Assembly: GCF_001274935.1 (NCBI RefSeq)
Contig: NZ_LILC01000037.1
Coordinates: 62,001 to 126,000, forward strand
Reading direction: 5' to 3'
From: Priestia koreensis
Lineage (GTDB): Bacteria > Bacillota > Bacilli > Bacillales > Bacillaceae_H
Length of the DNA: 64,000 nucleotides
Part shown: positions 23,802 through 35,309 of the stretch, piece by piece
Position numbering within the stretch: position 1 is the first letter of the stretch
Layout: every line of letters begins with the position of its first letter
The notes under the pieces: generated by a model
Told to the model about the DNA's origin: nothing
The model's database searches: none
What the model saw: only the letters and a program-made list of their open reading frames with translations
Made by a program: the position numbers and the translations under genes

Positions 23802-23969
23802 TCGAAAACCTCCTTTATGATGTAAGCTTCCTTCTATTTAACCCTCTGTTGCGGATGGATGTTTAGTCAATTTTTCGAACAGAGTTCATACTTTTAAAAG
23901 GAGTGCCATTTCTGTTCATCCTCTTTGTGTAAAAGTACCATTTTATTTTAGCATTATTTGTGAGAGAAG

Positions 23970-24004
23970 CACAAAAAAACATTCAGCTCTCCTAAGCTGA
24001 ATGT
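23970..24004 (-). terminator. Terminator after yvlD
   Basis: Ten-base arms ACATTCAGCT/AGCTGAATGT (23979-23988, 23995-24004) and a T-run on the minus strand. Confidence 0.9.
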
Positions 24005-24009
24005 TTTGC

Positions 24010-24381
24010 TTACTTTCTTTTCTCTTGAAGCGGATCAATAACAAATTTATAAATAAGCGTCGTTAAAATCGACATAATAACGGCGGCTAGTAAGCCCATG
24101 CCGAATCCGTCAATGTCAAATGAGCTTCCCATAATTCCTTGCGTAATCATCAGCGTAATCGCGTTGATTACAAATAAAAATAAACCAAGTGTTAAAACGG
24201 TAACGGGTAACGTCAAAAGCACCAAAATTGGTTTTACGATTAGGTTTAAGAAAGACAAAATGATACTCGCGATAATCGCAGCACCTATACCTGAAAGATG
24301 AAACGATTCATCAAAATAACCGGCAATGACGATCAGTACAACTGCATTCACCAAAATGCTTGTAATCCAACGTACAAACAT
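24010..24381 (-). CDS. yvlD: Four-helix membrane protein YvlD (phage holin family 4)
   Basis: A 123-residue hydrophobic protein with about four membrane segments and the family motif FLNLIVKPILVLLTLPVTVLT. The yvlABCD operon of B. subtilis belongs to the envelope-stress (sigma-W) regulon; no matching promoter was recognised here. It starts one base after the yvlC stop. Confidence 0.9.
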   Translation of the reverse strand: MFVRWITSILVNAVVLIVIAGYFDESFHLSGIGAAIIASIILSFLNLIVKPILVLLTLPVTVLTLGLFLFVINAITLMITQGIMGSSFDIDGFGMGLLAAVIMSILTTLIYKFVIDPLQEKRK

Positions 24382-24382
24382 G

Positions 24383-24574
24383 TTACTTCACCTCTTCATT
24401 TGGTACAACAAATATCCAAACTAAATAAATTAATGGAAGAGATCCAACGCTAAATAAAATGCCGAGTACGAACAAAATACGAAGAAGTGACGAATCAATT
24501 CCTGTGTATTCAGCAATTCCTCCTAGCACGCCGGCTAGCTTTCGATCTGTTTGTGAACGATATAACTTCCTCAA
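24383..24574 (-). CDS. yvlC: PspC-domain membrane protein YvlC
   Basis: A 63-residue PspC-like protein (LYRSQTDRKLAGVLGGIAEYTG) with one or two membrane helices; such proteins act in envelope stress. I preferred the TTG at 24574, which has AAGGGGTG upstream. The GTG at 24583 is too close to that site. It overlaps the yvlB end or nearly abuts it. Confidence 0.88.
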   Translation of the reverse strand: MRKLYRSQTDRKLAGVLGGIAEYTGIDSSLLRILFVLGILFSVGSLPLIYLVWIFVVPNEEVK

Positions 24575-24579
24575 TACTC

Positions 24580-25677
24580 TCACCCCTTACTTGGCTTTAA
24601 CGTAATAGAGCCTGTTTTTGATTCTGCCACAATTTTCATTGGAGAAGAACTTCCTAAGTGCGTTTTAAATTGAAGCGATTTTTGAACAGTCTCACTTTTT
24701 TCATCTAAGATCTCAAGGTTTTCAACTAGGCAGTTAAAGTTTCCTAAGTTAGATCGAAGCGTTCCTTCTAGATCAAGCGAATCTGGAATGACAACATCGA
24801 TCGATCCAGTGGTTGATTTAAAATAGGCTTTTTTCCCTCGATCTCCGCTAAGATAATATTTGATGCTTCCATTAAACGTTTGAATATCCGTACGCTCATA
24901 ATCTCCTGCAATGTCAATGGAGCCGTTAATTGTTTCAGCTTCGCATTTTAACATGTAAGAATCCTTCAGCAAAATATGTCCGTTGGCCGTTTCAAGTTCA
25001 ACAGATTCTCCTCTGAGCTCTGAGAACGCCACGCCGCCGTTCGCTGTTTTTGCTTTTAAATCCTTTACCATAAGTTTTGCCCCTTCAATTGGTCCATTAA
25101 ACATGCGGACTTTAATCCGGTCATAGGTAAATTCCGGAACATAAATTTTGGCTGCCACTTTCATTTGCTTCTTTTGAATCGTAAATCGCAGCTTGCCGTT
25201 TTCGATCGAAAAGACCACGTCCTGTAAAAACATTTTGCGTGCCTCATCCTGACTTGTCGCCTTATAAACCTTTGCCTCACACTCAATTCGCACGTCTTGG
25301 CTTTGCCACGGGATAAGCGTTACGCTCCCGTTCGCTACGTCAATATCGAGCTCTGACAGGTACGCTTCTGCGTGCTGAAAAATATGCTGAACGTCAACTG
25401 AAGGACCAAAGTTGAAATCAAGATCGACATCCTTTACCTTTTTCAACGTTTGATTAACAAATCCCATCAGCTTCTCCTTTAACGGCGGAGTAACTACTTT
25501 TTCCTTATAGAAAGCCTTTGGTTCCTTATCTAAGACAACGGTGGACACATCTTTGCTGCTTGATACTTGCTGACCGGTTGAACTTTCATTTTCTAATGAA
25601 TTCAACAGAACGAGTGCTTCATCAACCGATAGCTTTCCATCCTCAACCATTTGTAAAATTTGCTTCTTTTTGTCCAT
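24580..25677 (-). CDS. yvlB: YvlB-like protein: SHOCT-like N-terminus and DUF4097 beta-helix
   Basis: A 365-residue protein. The N-terminus (KKQILQMVEDGKLSVDEALVLL) is a short helical module common to Liaf/YvlB-type proteins. From about residue 100 there are repeated beta strands (ANGSVTLI, ANGGVAF, INGSIDI, TTGSIDV) typical of DUF4097 adhesin-like beta-helices. The role is unknown; it is linked to the envelope-stress operon with yvlA, yvlC and yvlD. Confidence 0.9.
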   Translation of the reverse strand: MDKKKQILQMVEDGKLSVDEALVLLNSLENESSTGQQVSSSKDVSTVVLDKEPKAFYKEKVVTPPLKEKLMGFVNQTLKKVKDVDLDFNFGPSVDVQHIFQHAEAYLSELDIDVANGSVTLIPWQSQDVRIECEAKVYKATSQDEARKMFLQDVVFSIENGKLRFTIQKKQMKVAAKIYVPEFTYDRIKVRMFNGPIEGAKLMVKDLKAKTANGGVAFSELRGESVELETANGHILLKDSYMLKCEAETINGSIDIAGDYERTDIQTFNGSIKYYLSGDRGKKAYFKSTTGSIDVVIPDSLDLEGTLRSNLGNFNCLVENLEILDEKSETVQKSLQFKTHLGSSSPMKIVAESKTGSITLKPSKG

Positions 25678-25719
25678 GCTTCTCTCTCCTTTTTCACATT
25701 TATATGAACCAAGTCATTT

Positions 25720-26028
25720 TTAATTCAGCAGTGCTTTAATACCCTTTACAATGTTCCAGACAATCACAATAAAGATAATAATGGCAGAAATTACGACTAA
25801 TAGAAGGAAACCATAAAAAGCAGTTGAATCTGAATCTATGCTATAAAAATAGAGAAGGGTAAATACAGGAATAAGTACAACCGGGAATACGTGAGAAAGC
25901 AATGCAGCTTTCGCATCCCTTTTTACCTCGTATTCGTTGGTGATAAAATACACCACAACCGGCAATAAAAATGGTGCAAAAAAGATACTAAAATAACACA
26001 AAGCGGAAAGAATTTTGCGAACCTCCAC
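25720..26028 (-). CDS. yvlA: DUF4870-type membrane protein YvlA
   Basis: A 102-residue protein with three membrane segments and the KRDAKAALLSH loop typical of the DUF4870 family. It is the first gene of the yvlABCD operon. Its function is unknown. Confidence 0.85.
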   Translation of the reverse strand: MEVRKILSALCYFSIFFAPFLLPVVVYFITNEYEVKRDAKAALLSHVFPVVLIPVFTLLYFYSIDSDSTAFYGFLLLVVISAIIIFIVIVWNIVKGIKALLN

Positions 26029-26200
26029 TTTATCAACTCCTTTATAGGTTATACGATTAATCAGCGAAGAAGTTTCAAAATTATTGATCCTTTTTAACTC
26101 TATTCCGCGTGAAATCAGAACATGTTAGTTGTACTTTAAACACGAATTGTTTTCCCGCTTTTCTCTCATCGCAACCTTTCTTCGTATGTCACTCAATAAA

Positions 26201-26236
26201 TAAAAAAACGAGCAGAAGAACCTCTTCTGCTCGTTT
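26201..26236. terminator. Terminator after uvrA
   Basis: Eleven-base arms 26208-26218 and 26224-26234 (ACGAGCAGAAG/CTTCTGCTCGT) flanked by A-run and T-run. It stops the uvrBA transcript before yvlA. Confidence 0.92.
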
Positions 26237-26241
26237 TTGGC

Positions 26242-29115
26242 TTATTTCACTGCTTCCATTTCCTCAAGCCTCTTTTTCATACGCTCACGTTCACGCTCTA
26301 AAATCGGCTTTAAGTAATGACCAGTATATGATTCTTTCACTTCAGCTACCTCTTCAGGTGTTCCGGTTGCGACAATCTCGCCACCTTTATCTCCGCCTTC
26401 AGGGCCTAAGTCGATCAGATAATCTGCTGCTTTGATGACATCGAGATTATGTTCAATAACAAGAACTGTATCTCCATTGTCCACTAGGCGTTGTAAAACC
26501 TTCAATAGACGCGCAATATCATCAACATGCAGACCTGTTGTCGGCTCATCTAGAATGTAAAGCGTGCGGCCTGTTGAGCGTCGATGAAGCTCAGAAGCAA
26601 GCTTCACACGCTGTGCTTCCCCTCCAGAAAGTGTCGTCGCAGGCTGTCCAAGCGTAATATAGCCAAGACCTACATCTAAAATTGTTTGAAGCTTGCGCTT
26701 AATTTTCGGGATGTTCTCGAAGAAATGAAGCGCATCTTCTACCGTCATATCTAACACGTCTGAAATGCTTTTATCTTTATATTTTACTTCTAGCGTTTCA
26801 CGGTTGTAGCGTTTGCCATGACAAACTTCACACGGCACGTATACATCAGGTAAGAAATGCATTTCAATCTTGATGATTCCATCTCCGCGGCAAGCCTCAC
26901 AGCGACCACCTTTTACGTTAAAGCTGAAGCGACCTTTTTTATAACCACGTACACGTGCCTCGTTTGTCTGTGCGAATACGTCACGAATGTCATCAAATAC
27001 GCCTGTATATGTTGCTGGATTTGAACGCGGGGTACGACCAATTGGCGACTGATCGATGTCAATAACCTTATCCAACTGCTCAATTCCCTTAATTTCCTTA
27101 TGCGCTCCAGGCTTACTTTTCGCTTTATGAAGTTTTTGCGCCAATGATTTATGAAGAATTTCATTGATCAACGTACTTTTTCCTGATCCAGACACACCAG
27201 TTACCGCATTAAATGTCCCGAGCGGAAGCTTCACTTTTACGTTCTTCAAGTTGTTCTCTTTTGCTCCTACGATCTCAATCATACGTCCTTTATCAACCTT
27301 GCGACGCTCAGTCGGAAGCGGAATGAACTTTCGGCCAGATAAATATTGTCCCGTTAGTGAATTCTCATCTTCCATTACTTCTTTTGGCGTTCCTTGTGAC
27401 ACGATCGTCCCGCCGTGAACACCAGCTCCAGGGCCAACATCAATCAGGTAATCCGCCGCCATCATCGTATCCTCATCATGCTCAACGACGATGAGCGTAT
27501 TCCCGATGTCACGCATATTTTGAAGCGTTGAAATTAAGCGGTCGTTATCACGCTGATGCAGACCGATTGAAGGTTCATCAAGAATATATAAAACACCTGT
27601 TAAGCGAGAGCCAATCTGAGTTGCAAGACGGATACGCTGTGCCTCTCCACCTGAAAGCGTTCCAGCTGAGCGGTTCATCGTTAAATAATCCAACCCTACG
27701 TTATTTAAGAACCCTAGACGTTCGCTAATTTCACGAAGGATGAGTTTCGCAATTTGCATTTCCTTTTCAGAAAGAGAAAGACCTTCAAAGAAATCAAATG
27801 CTTCCTTCACAGAAAAAGTCGTTACTTCGCCAATATGCTTGTCATCGATCTTAACTGCTAGCGTTTCCTCTTTTAGACGATGTCCTTTACATTTCGGACA
27901 CGGCTGCTGTGCCATGTATTTTTCCATTTGCTCACGAATGAAGTCAGAGCTCGTTTCCTTGTAACGACGCTCCACGTTGCGCACAACGCCTTCAAATTGA
28001 ATATGATTTTCGCGTACTTGTCCAAAGTCATTTTCATAGCGGAAGTAGATTTTTTCGCGGTCACTTCCATATAAAATTTTGTCTAGCTGATGCTTTGGCA
28101 AATCTCGTACTGGCGTATTCATATCAATGCCATAATGATGACAAACTGCCTCTAACAGCTGCGGATAGTACTGTGAGCTTGTTGGCGCCCATGGTGCAAT
28201 CGCATCTTGTTTCAGAGTTAAATCGTAATCAGGAATAATCAGCTCTTCATCTACCTCTAGCTTTGAGCCGAGACCGTCACAGCTTGGACATGCACCAAAT
28301 GGACTGTTAAAGGAGAACATGCGCGGCTCTAGCTCTCCAATGGAGAACCCACAAATCGGACATGCGTGATGCTCGCTAAATAACAGCTCTTCTTCCCCAT
28401 TAACATCAATCGTTACACGGCCGTCTCCTAAGCGAAGAGCTGATTCTAATGAATCAGATAATCGTGCCTCAACGCCTTCTTTTACAACGATTCGGTCCAC
28501 CACGACCTCGATTGAGTGTTTTTTGTTCTTCTCAAGTTCAATATCCTCAGACACTTCACGCATCTCTCCGTCTACACGAAGACGAACGTATCCTTGCTTT
28601 TTAATATCTTCAAATACTTTTACATGGGTACCTTTTCGGCCAGATATCATCGGTGCTAGCACTTGAATTTTCGTTCGTTCCGGATATTCTAAAATTCGGT
28701 CAACCATTTGCTCAATCGTTTGGGACGTAATTTCGATCCCATGATTCGGACAGACCGGATGACCGACACGAGCAAATAAAAGACGTAAATAATCGTAAAT
28801 CTCCGTTACCGTTCCAACCGTCGAACGAGGGTTACGACTCGTTGTCTTTTGATCAATTGAAATTGCGGGCGATAGCCCTTCAATCGTATCAACATCTGGC
28901 TTATCCATTTGTCCTAAAAATTGTCTTGCATAAGCAGACAGCGACTCTACATATCGTCGCTGTCCCTCTGCATAAATCGTATCAAAGGCAAGAGATGATT
29001 TTCCTGATCCTGATAAACCCGTCATAACGACGAGTTTGTCACGAGGAATATCGACATCAATATTTTTTAGATTATGAGCCCTCGCACCTTTGACGATTAG
29101 CTTATCCTTTGCCAT
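26242..29115 (-). CDS. uvrA: Excinuclease ABC subunit A
   Basis: A DNA-damage recognition ATPase of nucleotide excision repair, 957 residues. It has two ABC modules with Walker [10 protein letters not shown] and GVSGSGKST and two LSGGEAQR signatures. Zinc fingers include [10 protein letters not shown]...CPSC and CEACRGDG...CEVC. It lies 7 nt after uvrB in the SOS operon. Confidence 0.98.
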   Translation of the reverse strand: MAKDKLIVKGARAHNLKNIDVDIPRDKLVVMTGLSGSGKSSLAFDTIYAEGQRRYVESLSAYARQFLGQMDKPDVDTIEGLSPAISIDQKTTSRNPRSTVGTVTEIYDYLRLLFARVGHPVCPNHGIEITSQTIEQMVDRILEYPERTKIQVLAPMISGRKGTHVKVFEDIKKQGYVRLRVDGEMREVSEDIELEKNKKHSIEVVVDRIVVKEGVEARLSDSLESALRLGDGRVTIDVNGEEELLFSEHHACPICGFSIGELEPRMFSFNSPFGACPSCDGLGSKLEVDEELIIPDYDLTLKQDAIAPWAPTSSQYYPQLLEAVCHHYGIDMNTPVRDLPKHQLDKILYGSDREKIYFRYENDFGQVRENHIQFEGVVRNVERRYKETSSDFIREQMEKYMAQQPCPKCKGHRLKEETLAVKIDDKHIGEVTTFSVKEAFDFFEGLSLSEKEMQIAKLILREISERLGFLNNVGLDYLTMNRSAGTLSGGEAQRIRLATQIGSRLTGVLYILDEPSIGLHQRDNDRLISTLQNMRDIGNTLIVVEHDEDTMMAADYLIDVGPGAGVHGGTIVSQGTPKEVMEDENSLTGQYLSGRKFIPLPTERRKVDKGRMIEIVGAKENNLKNVKVKLPLGTFNAVTGVSGSGKSTLINEILHKSLAQKLHKAKSKPGAHKEIKGIEQLDKVIDIDQSPIGRTPRSNPATYTGVFDDIRDVFAQTNEARVRGYKKGRFSFNVKGGRCEACRGDGIIKIEMHFLPDVYVPCEVCHGKRYNRETLEVKYKDKSISDVLDMTVEDALHFFENIPKIKRKLQTILDVGLGYITLGQPATTLSGGEAQRVKLASELHRRSTGRTLYILDEPTTGLHVDDIARLLKVLQRLVDNGDTVLVIEHNLDVIKAADYLIDLGPEGGDKGGEIVATGTPEEVAEVKESYTGHYLKPILERERERMKKRLEEMEAVK

Positions 29116-29122
29116 ATCTATG

Positions 29123-31111
29123 TCATCCTTCCGCTTTTAGCTCTAAAAGTAAATCGCGCAGTTCTGCCGCACGTTCAAAGTTCAATGCTTTCGCTGCTTC
29201 TTTCATCTCTGCTTCCATACTTGCAATGAGCTTTTCACGTTCTTTTTTGCTCATTTTCGATACTTCTGGTAACGCAGCTTCGTATGTTTCTTCCTCTTCT
29301 GCGACTTGTGTAGCGCGAATGGAAGCACGAACAGCCTTTTTAATCGTTTGTGGCGTAATGCCATGCTCTTCGTTGTACGCAATTTGAATTTCACGGCGAC
29401 GCTTCGTTTCTCGAAGAGCAATTTCCATGGAATTCGTAACCTTGTCAGCATACATAATAACGTGACCGTTTGAGTTACGGGCAGCACGGCCAATCGTCTG
29501 AATGAGCGAGCGTTCTGAACGTAAAAACCCTTCCTTATCGGCATCTAAAATCGCAACAAGCGAAACTTCCGGAATATCTAATCCTTCACGAAGTAGGTTA
29601 ATACCGACCAGAACATCATATTTGCCTAGGCGAAGTTCTCGAATGGTCTCAATCCGGTCGAGCGTTTTCACTTCAGAATGAAGGTATTGAACCTTGATCC
29701 CGATTTCCTTTAAATAGGTCGTTAAATCCTCAGACATTTTTTTCGTTAGCGTCGTAATAAGCGTTCGTTCATCTTTTTTGATACGCTCATGTATTTCTCC
29801 AATAAGGTCGTCAATCTGACCTTTAATCGGACGCACGTCGATCGTTGGATCTAGTAATCCCGTAGGACGAATGATTTGCTCAATGACTTCCGGTGCCTTT
29901 TCACTTTCATAAGGTCCTGGCGTTGCGGATACATAAACTGCCTGCTTCACATGCTTTTCAAATTCATCGAACATGAGCGGTCTGTTATCTAGCGCAGATG
30001 GAAGACGGAAGCCATGGTCAATTAATACCCCTTTACGTGCTTGGTCACCGTTGTACATTCCACGTACTTGCGGAAGCGTTACATGTGACTCGTCAATTAC
30101 CAGTAAGAAATCCTCTGGAAAATAATCAAGAAGCGTATATGGAGTGGAGCCTGGCGGGCGAAGCGTGAGATGTCTGGAGTAGTTCTCAATTCCTGAACAA
30201 AAGCCCATTTCTCTCATCATTTCAAGATCATACCTTGTACGTTGCTCTAAACGCTGTGCTTCTAAAAGCTTGTTATTTTCACGCAGGTACGCCAATCGTT
30301 CTTCAAGCTCTTTTTCAATATTATCAATTGCTACCTTCATCTTTTCTTCGCGGGTAACGAAGTGAGATGCTGGGAAGATTGCGACGTGTTCACGTTCACC
30401 AAGGATTTCTCCTGTTAGTGAATCCACTTCACTAATACGATCAATTTCATCACCGAAAAACTCCACTCGAATGCAGCGTTCATCGCGTGAAGCTGGGAAA
30501 ATTTCGACTACGTCTCCTCGAACACGAAACGTTCCGCGTTTAAAATCGATATCGTTTCGCTCATACTGAACATCAACAAGCTGGCGAAGAAGCTGATTTC
30601 GCTCTCGTTCCATGCCAACGCGAAGAGACACAACCAACTCATTATATTCTTCTGGCGAACCTAAACCGTAAATACAGGAAACGCTGGCGATAATAATGAC
30701 GTCGTTGCGTTCAAATAATGAGGACGTTGCAGAGTGACGAAGCTTATCAATTTCATCGTTGATGCTTGCGTCCTTTTCAATAAATGTATCTGTTTGAGGC
30801 ACGTAAGCCTCGGGCTGGTAATAGTCATAGTAGCTGACAAAATACTCCACCGCATTGTTTGGGAAAAATTCCTTAAACTCACTATATAATTGACCAGCTA
30901 GCGTTTTGTTATGAGCAATCACTAGCGTTGGTTTGTTAATTTCTTTAATGACGTTTGATACGGTGAACGTTTTCCCCGTTCCCGTTGCACCTAGCAATAC
31001 TTGATGTTTTTTTCCTTGTTGAATTCCTTCAACAATCTTTTGAATTGCTTTCGGCTGATCACCTTGAGGTGAATAAGCTGACACTAGTTCAAATTCAAGC
31101 GAATCGTTCAC
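29123..31111 (-). CDS. uvrB: Excinuclease ABC subunit B
   Basis: A helicase-like protein that verifies lesions and recruits UvrC, 662 residues. Walker A is [11 protein letters not shown], the Walker B box is [11 protein letters not shown], motif VI is QTIGRAARN, and the UVR domain is at the C-terminus ([14 protein letters not shown]). The start is GTG at 31111 with GGAGG. A LexA-type box lies upstream. Confidence 0.98.
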   Translation of the reverse strand: MNDSLEFELVSAYSPQGDQPKAIQKIVEGIQQGKKHQVLLGATGTGKTFTVSNVIKEINKPTLVIAHNKTLAGQLYSEFKEFFPNNAVEYFVSYYDYYQPEAYVPQTDTFIEKDASINDEIDKLRHSATSSLFERNDVIIIASVSCIYGLGSPEEYNELVVSLRVGMERERNQLLRQLVDVQYERNDIDFKRGTFRVRGDVVEIFPASRDERCIRVEFFGDEIDRISEVDSLTGEILGEREHVAIFPASHFVTREEKMKVAIDNIEKELEERLAYLRENNKLLEAQRLEQRTRYDLEMMREMGFCSGIENYSRHLTLRPPGSTPYTLLDYFPEDFLLVIDESHVTLPQVRGMYNGDQARKGVLIDHGFRLPSALDNRPLMFDEFEKHVKQAVYVSATPGPYESEKAPEVIEQIIRPTGLLDPTIDVRPIKGQIDDLIGEIHERIKKDERTLITTLTKKMSEDLTTYLKEIGIKVQYLHSEVKTLDRIETIRELRLGKYDVLVGINLLREGLDIPEVSLVAILDADKEGFLRSERSLIQTIGRAARNSNGHVIMYADKVTNSMEIALRETKRRREIQIAYNEEHGITPQTIKKAVRASIRATQVAEEEETYEAALPEVSKMSKKEREKLIASMEAEMKEAAKALNFERAAELRDLLLELKAEG

Positions 31112-31145
31112 TCAAAAGCCTCCAATCCAACCAAAATATATTTTC

Positions 31146-31195
31146 ATTGTACCACATTGCTTCTTAAAAAAACCAAAAATACGAACTTATATTCG
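31146..31195 (-). promoter_or_regulatory. uvrB promoter region with LexA (DinR) box
   Basis: CGAAC-N4-ATTCG (31182-31195) differs from the Bacillus SOS box CGAAC-N4-GTTCG by one base and lies within the longer dyad ATACGAA/TTCGTAT. A TACAAT -10 is at 31151-31146, so the box lies upstream of or over the -35 region. The uvrBA operon is SOS-controlled in Bacillus. Confidence 0.7.
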
Positions 31196-31239
31196 TATAA
31201 CTTTTTTCCCTGCAATTTTCCTTTTTCCTCAACTTTTCC

Positions 31240-31290
31240 AAACAAAAAGCCGAACAAATAGATCCCTATCTGTTCAGCTTTCCCTTTTTT
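31240..31290 (-). terminator. Terminator of csbA
   Basis: Imperfect arms 31247-31260 and 31267-31280 (AAGC, GAACA, ATA segments pairing) with a GGGA-type loop, followed by T on the minus strand. Confidence 0.75.
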
Positions 31291-31312
31291 CTTAAAAGAT
31301 TAACACCTATTC

Positions 31313-31546
31313 TTACACGCTCTTTTGCATTCGTTGAATCATGTTCCGAGCTTGGAGAACGCCAAGGAGCAGTGACAGCGTATCAATGGCTACGATAAGC
31401 GGATAATTAGCGTACCCTTTATAAATAGAAATAACAATTAACATCGCTGTCAAAGCGGTGGATACGTACAAATTATAGGTTACTCTGGCAAAAAGAATGA
31501 CCAGAAACCACGGTACTATCAGCGCTACAATTAACTTGATCAGCAT
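31313..31546 (-). CDS. csbA: CsbA-like small membrane protein
   Basis: A 77-residue protein with two to three membrane segments and the family pattern LFARVTYN...YKGYANYPLIVAIDTLSL. B. subtilis csbA is a sigma-B stress gene of unknown function next to uvrB, and the position matches. The ATG at 31546 is preceded by GGGGA. I saw no clear sigma-B promoter. Confidence 0.87.
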   Translation of the reverse strand: MLIKLIVALIVPWFLVILFARVTYNLYVSTALTAMLIVISIYKGYANYPLIVAIDTLSLLLGVLQARNMIQRMQKSV

Positions 31547-31577
31547 AGGTCCCCATCCCTTTTTCCTTATTTTAACA

Positions 31578-31616
31578 CAAAACAAGCAAGTGCGAAGAAC
31601 GCACTTGCTTGTTTAA
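31578..31616. terminator. Terminator upstream of csbA
   Basis: Perfect 15-bp arms 31580-31594 and 31600-31614 with a 5-nt loop and T-runs on both sides. It ends the transcript of the secreted protein gene. Confidence 0.92.
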
Positions 31617-31623
31617 GCGATTT

Positions 31624-33213
31624 TTATGGAAGAGGTTCTACCGCTACGTTTCCAACGGTTACAGCTTCCGTATATTTATTTGTACTGCCTTCGCGCAATC
31701 GAATATTAGCACTGCCAGTTGAACTTGAATTCAATTGAACATTGACAACCTTTTGGCCGTTTCCAGAAGCATCTGTTGTAACGGAGAAGTTACTGCTATA
31801 ACCATATGCAGATGGCCAGCTGCCGTCTGCGTTCTGAACTTTTGCAATTTGGCTTCCTGATCCATTATAGATACCTAAATTCAGCGTGCTATACGTCGTA
31901 TTAGCTGCCATACCTGTAACTTTCACACGAATTTGGAACGTTCCTGTCGTTGGTAAAACGGCTTGATGATCAAACGAATAGCCTGCTGTAGCCGGAGGCT
32001 GTGTTGTTCCTCCGCCCTTGTATCCGTAAGAACCAGAAGCAAAAGTAGACGTATCGTACCATTTGTAGCCTGCTGTTGGTGCTGACCACGGCTCTACCTG
32101 TGGTTCTGTGGATTGACTTGGGTCTTCAAATGATAAAAGTGATGTTTTTGGATCTAATTGTAGGCCTGATACTTGATTTAGTGCTGTATAGCTTTCTTGT
32201 TTCGATAACCAAGTCACCATGTTCACAAGAAGTGTCGCATCGTTCTGTTCTTTGAATCCATCATACGTTGTTTTTGTTGATCCTGTATCCTCACGCTTGT
32301 ATTTTGGTGTTGCATCCTCTACAGGAGAAGAATCTCCAATGAACGCGGCTTTTCCTGCTCCCACTTTTGAAACGGCTGCAAATGGTCCTTCAGCTCGTCC
32401 ACCACCATTATAAACGCCTTGATCAACCGCATTTCCCCATTTAGTTGTCGTTTGTGGTAAATAGACAATTCCTTTTGCTTTTGTTGGATCCATAATCGCA
32501 AGCGTTGATCCGGCATGCATAGCAGCTGTTGAAACACCTTGCGTAATGCCAAATGATTGTGAAGGTGCTACGATATCATTTGCCGTAATATCCCCTAGCG
32601 CATTGTAACGGAAACGAACGCCAAAGTTTGTTCCTAACCAATCTGAACTTGTCACGCCTTGCATTGCAGCAGAAGATGCTTCCTCCGTGCTCATACCTTT
32701 CGCAGGGTTTGTCCATGCTCCTCGTCGGTAGCCATTAAAAACTTCGGAAGAATCCCAGCGGTTTTTATTACGATCCGCATTGTAATGATCAGCGATAAAA
32801 AAGATGCTTCCACCGTTTTGAACATATTGAAGAAGTGCTGCCTGCTCAGAAGCTTTATATGGAATATTCGCCTCTGGAATAACGAATACGCTATAAGCAC
32901 TTAAATCACTATAGGTAATCGGCGTCGTTTTACGAAGCTCTTTCACATCAAATCCATTGTTCGCTAGACCGTTTCCAAAGTCTGAAAAACCGCCGTCAAT
33001 TACCCAGTCGGCCGTTCCTGCTGTTTGGCCATGTGTGTTATCAAATAAAACTTTCTTGCCGTTATTAGCGTTGACCACTTTGGCACTGATCGACGGTGCC
33101 GGATCTGTTGCGCTTTCTGCTAAAGCTGGTTGAGATGAAGAAGGAAATGAAACTGATAAAGCCGTTAACACCGTTAAAGCTGCGTACCCTAAACGTCCAT
33201 ATTTTCTTTGCAT
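31624..33213 (-). CDS. Secreted protein with GATase-like N-terminal domain
   Basis: A 529-residue protein with a Sec signal (about residues 1-32, ending ALAES). The N-terminal half (VLFDNTHGQTAGTADWVIDGG, FVIPEANIPY, GGSIFFIADHYN) looks like a DUF4350 or ThuA-like amidotransferase fold. From about residue 380 it has a beta-rich region (TGTFQIRVKVTGMAANTTYS). There is no LPxTG motif, so it is probably released. I do not recognise the function. An extended -10, TGTTATAAT (33272-33265), lies about 50 nt upstream. No operon partner. Confidence 0.85.
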   Translation of the reverse strand: MQRKYGRLGYAALTVLTALSVSFPSSSQPALAESATDPAPSISAKVVNANNGKKVLFDNTHGQTAGTADWVIDGGFSDFGNGLANNGFDVKELRKTTPITYSDLSAYSVFVIPEANIPYKASEQAALLQYVQNGGSIFFIADHYNADRNKNRWDSSEVFNGYRRGAWTNPAKGMSTEEASSAAMQGVTSSDWLGTNFGVRFRYNALGDITANDIVAPSQSFGITQGVSTAAMHAGSTLAIMDPTKAKGIVYLPQTTTKWGNAVDQGVYNGGGRAEGPFAAVSKVGAGKAAFIGDSSPVEDATPKYKREDTGSTKTTYDGFKEQNDATLLVNMVTWLSKQESYTALNQVSGLQLDPKTSLLSFEDPSQSTEPQVEPWSAPTAGYKWYDTSTFASGSYGYKGGGTTQPPATAGYSFDHQAVLPTTGTFQIRVKVTGMAANTTYSTLNLGIYNGSGSQIAKVQNADGSWPSAYGYSSNFSVTTDASGNGQKVVNVQLNSSSTGSANIRLREGSTNKYTEAVTVGNVAVEPLP

Positions 33214-33352
33214 GCTGACATGCTCCTCTCAAATTTGTGAAAAAGGATTTCCTTTTACAAGAGGATTATAACAGCTAAATTTGAAAGTTTATTTAATTTA
33301 ATGTAAATTATGAATATTTCTCAATAAATGAGAATTTATACCTATTTCAGGC

Positions 33353-33391
33353 AACAAAAAAAGACCTTTAGCCAAATAGCTAAAGGTCTTT
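33353..33391 (-). terminator. Terminator of gdh
   Basis: Perfect 13-bp arms (33360-33372, 33379-33391) with a 6-nt loop and T-run on the minus strand. Confidence 0.92.
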
Positions 33392-33404
33392 GAAGCGTAA
33401 CGGC

Positions 33405-34196
<792 letters not shown>

Positions 34197-34249
34197 TTAC
34201 CTCCTGTTGTAATCAATCATATTTTTATTATGAGCTAGGCAATGGAAAT

Positions 34250-35101
34250 TTATCCTTTGGCCATTCCTAAGAATACGCCACCTAGAATGATTAAAATAAT
34301 CCCGATTGTAATAGATACCATTTGGCGTTTTGATTTCTTTTCACCAAGTAAGAAAATACCGCCAAGTGTTGAGATAACAATCCCCATTTGAGATAGTGAG
34401 AAGCTTGTTGCTACCCCTACTTTTGGTTGAGAAATAAATAAGAACATATTACCTGCTGCCCAAATTAAACCTGGGATGATGTTGCGAATTGCATATTTGT
34501 TGAATGGTTTGTGCTTCGCACTAAGAATCAGTCCACCAATTAACATTCCAATTGCTTGTGGAAGTAGAGCTGACCAACCATCTACATCAAATAAACGAGC
34601 AATTACTACGTATACTAAATACCCGATTGTAGAAACGATTAACGTAAGAATACCTTTTTTGAACTCACCTGATTTTTCAGGGTTCTTTTCACTTTCAAGT
34701 GAAGTTAATACGATACCGATAACGATAAAGATAAGAGCACAAACTCCTAATATAACAGTGGTTGTTGTAGACCACTCATGAAAAACAATAACACCGAAAA
34801 GTGCTGTTGATACTAATTGCATACCCGTTGAGATTGGCATTGTTTTTGAAACACCAATATACTCAATCGTTTTTAACTGGTTTCCTTGTCCTACTGCCCA
34901 GAATAAGCCAGATACAATACCTACAATAAAGATCTTAGGCGTTAAGACAGGGTCGACTACGAAATAGATAACGATCGAAAAGATCAAGGCTCCTAATGTA
35001 GTCCCTAAAAGCTGGCTATATGCGCCACCGCCTAATTTAACATTAAATAAGACGATGCTTCCCCAGAAGATAGCAGGAAGAATGGCCAAAAGTATATCCA
35101 T
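34250..35101 (-). CDS. glcU: Glucose uptake protein GlcU
   Basis: A 283-residue permease with about ten membrane segments of the DMT/GRP sugar-transporter type (LPAIFWGSIVLFNVKLGGG, PGLIWAAGNMFLFISQPKVG). It takes up glucose, probably by proton symport, without phosphorylation. It is followed by gdh after 59 nt. The promoter carries direct repeats probably bound by the divergent HxlR-type regulator. Confidence 0.94.
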   Translation of the reverse strand: MDILLAILPAIFWGSIVLFNVKLGGGAYSQLLGTTLGALIFSIVIYFVVDPVLTPKIFIVGIVSGLFWAVGQGNQLKTIEYIGVSKTMPISTGMQLVSTALFGVIVFHEWSTTTTVILGVCALIFIVIGIVLTSLESEKNPEKSGEFKKGILTLIVSTIGYLVYVVIARLFDVDGWSALLPQAIGMLIGGLILSAKHKPFNKYAIRNIIPGLIWAAGNMFLFISQPKVGVATSFSLSQMGIVISTLGGIFLLGEKKSKRQMVSITIGIILIILGGVFLGMAKG

Positions 35102-35146
35102 CCTAATTCGAACCTTCTTTCTAAAATGATTAGTATGTTTTTTATC

Positions 35147-35177
35147 CTAGGTAACTTTTCACGTCACTAGGTAACTT
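35147..35177. promoter_or_regulatory. Direct repeats in glcU leader (putative operator)
   Basis: CTAGGTAACTT occurs at 35147-35157 and again at 35167-35177, spaced 20 nt (two helical turns). Both are downstream of the glcU start site. GTAACC half-sites also occur at 35181-35186 and within the inverted repeat 35351-35367 in front of the regulator, so a common binding protein is likely. Confidence 0.6.
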
Positions 35178-35187
35178 AACGTAACCA

Positions 35188-35216
35188 ATCTTAAACCTAA
35201 TATGTCAATTCGTCAA
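35188..35216 (-). promoter_or_regulatory. Sigma-A promoter of glcU-gdh
   Basis: TTGACG (35216-35211), 17-nt spacer, TAAGAT (35193-35188). Confidence 0.75.
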
Positions 35217-35252
35217 CAGAAGTTTGTCGATTTTGTGAATTTATTTTTCAAT

Positions 35253-35281
35253 CTTTACAATGGAACGCTTTCAATGTAAAG
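35253..35281. promoter_or_regulatory. Candidate CcpA cre site inside a dyad
   Basis: The sequence at 35260-35274 fits the cre consensus except at one position (minus strand TTGAAAGCGTTCCAT). It is bracketed by CTTTACA (35253-35259) and TGTAAAG (35275-35281). It lies about 45 nt upstream of the glcU -35, so catabolite control by CcpA is plausible but unproven. Confidence 0.5.
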
Positions 35282-35309
35282 AATATTTCAAAAAGAAAAA
35301 AAGATAGCC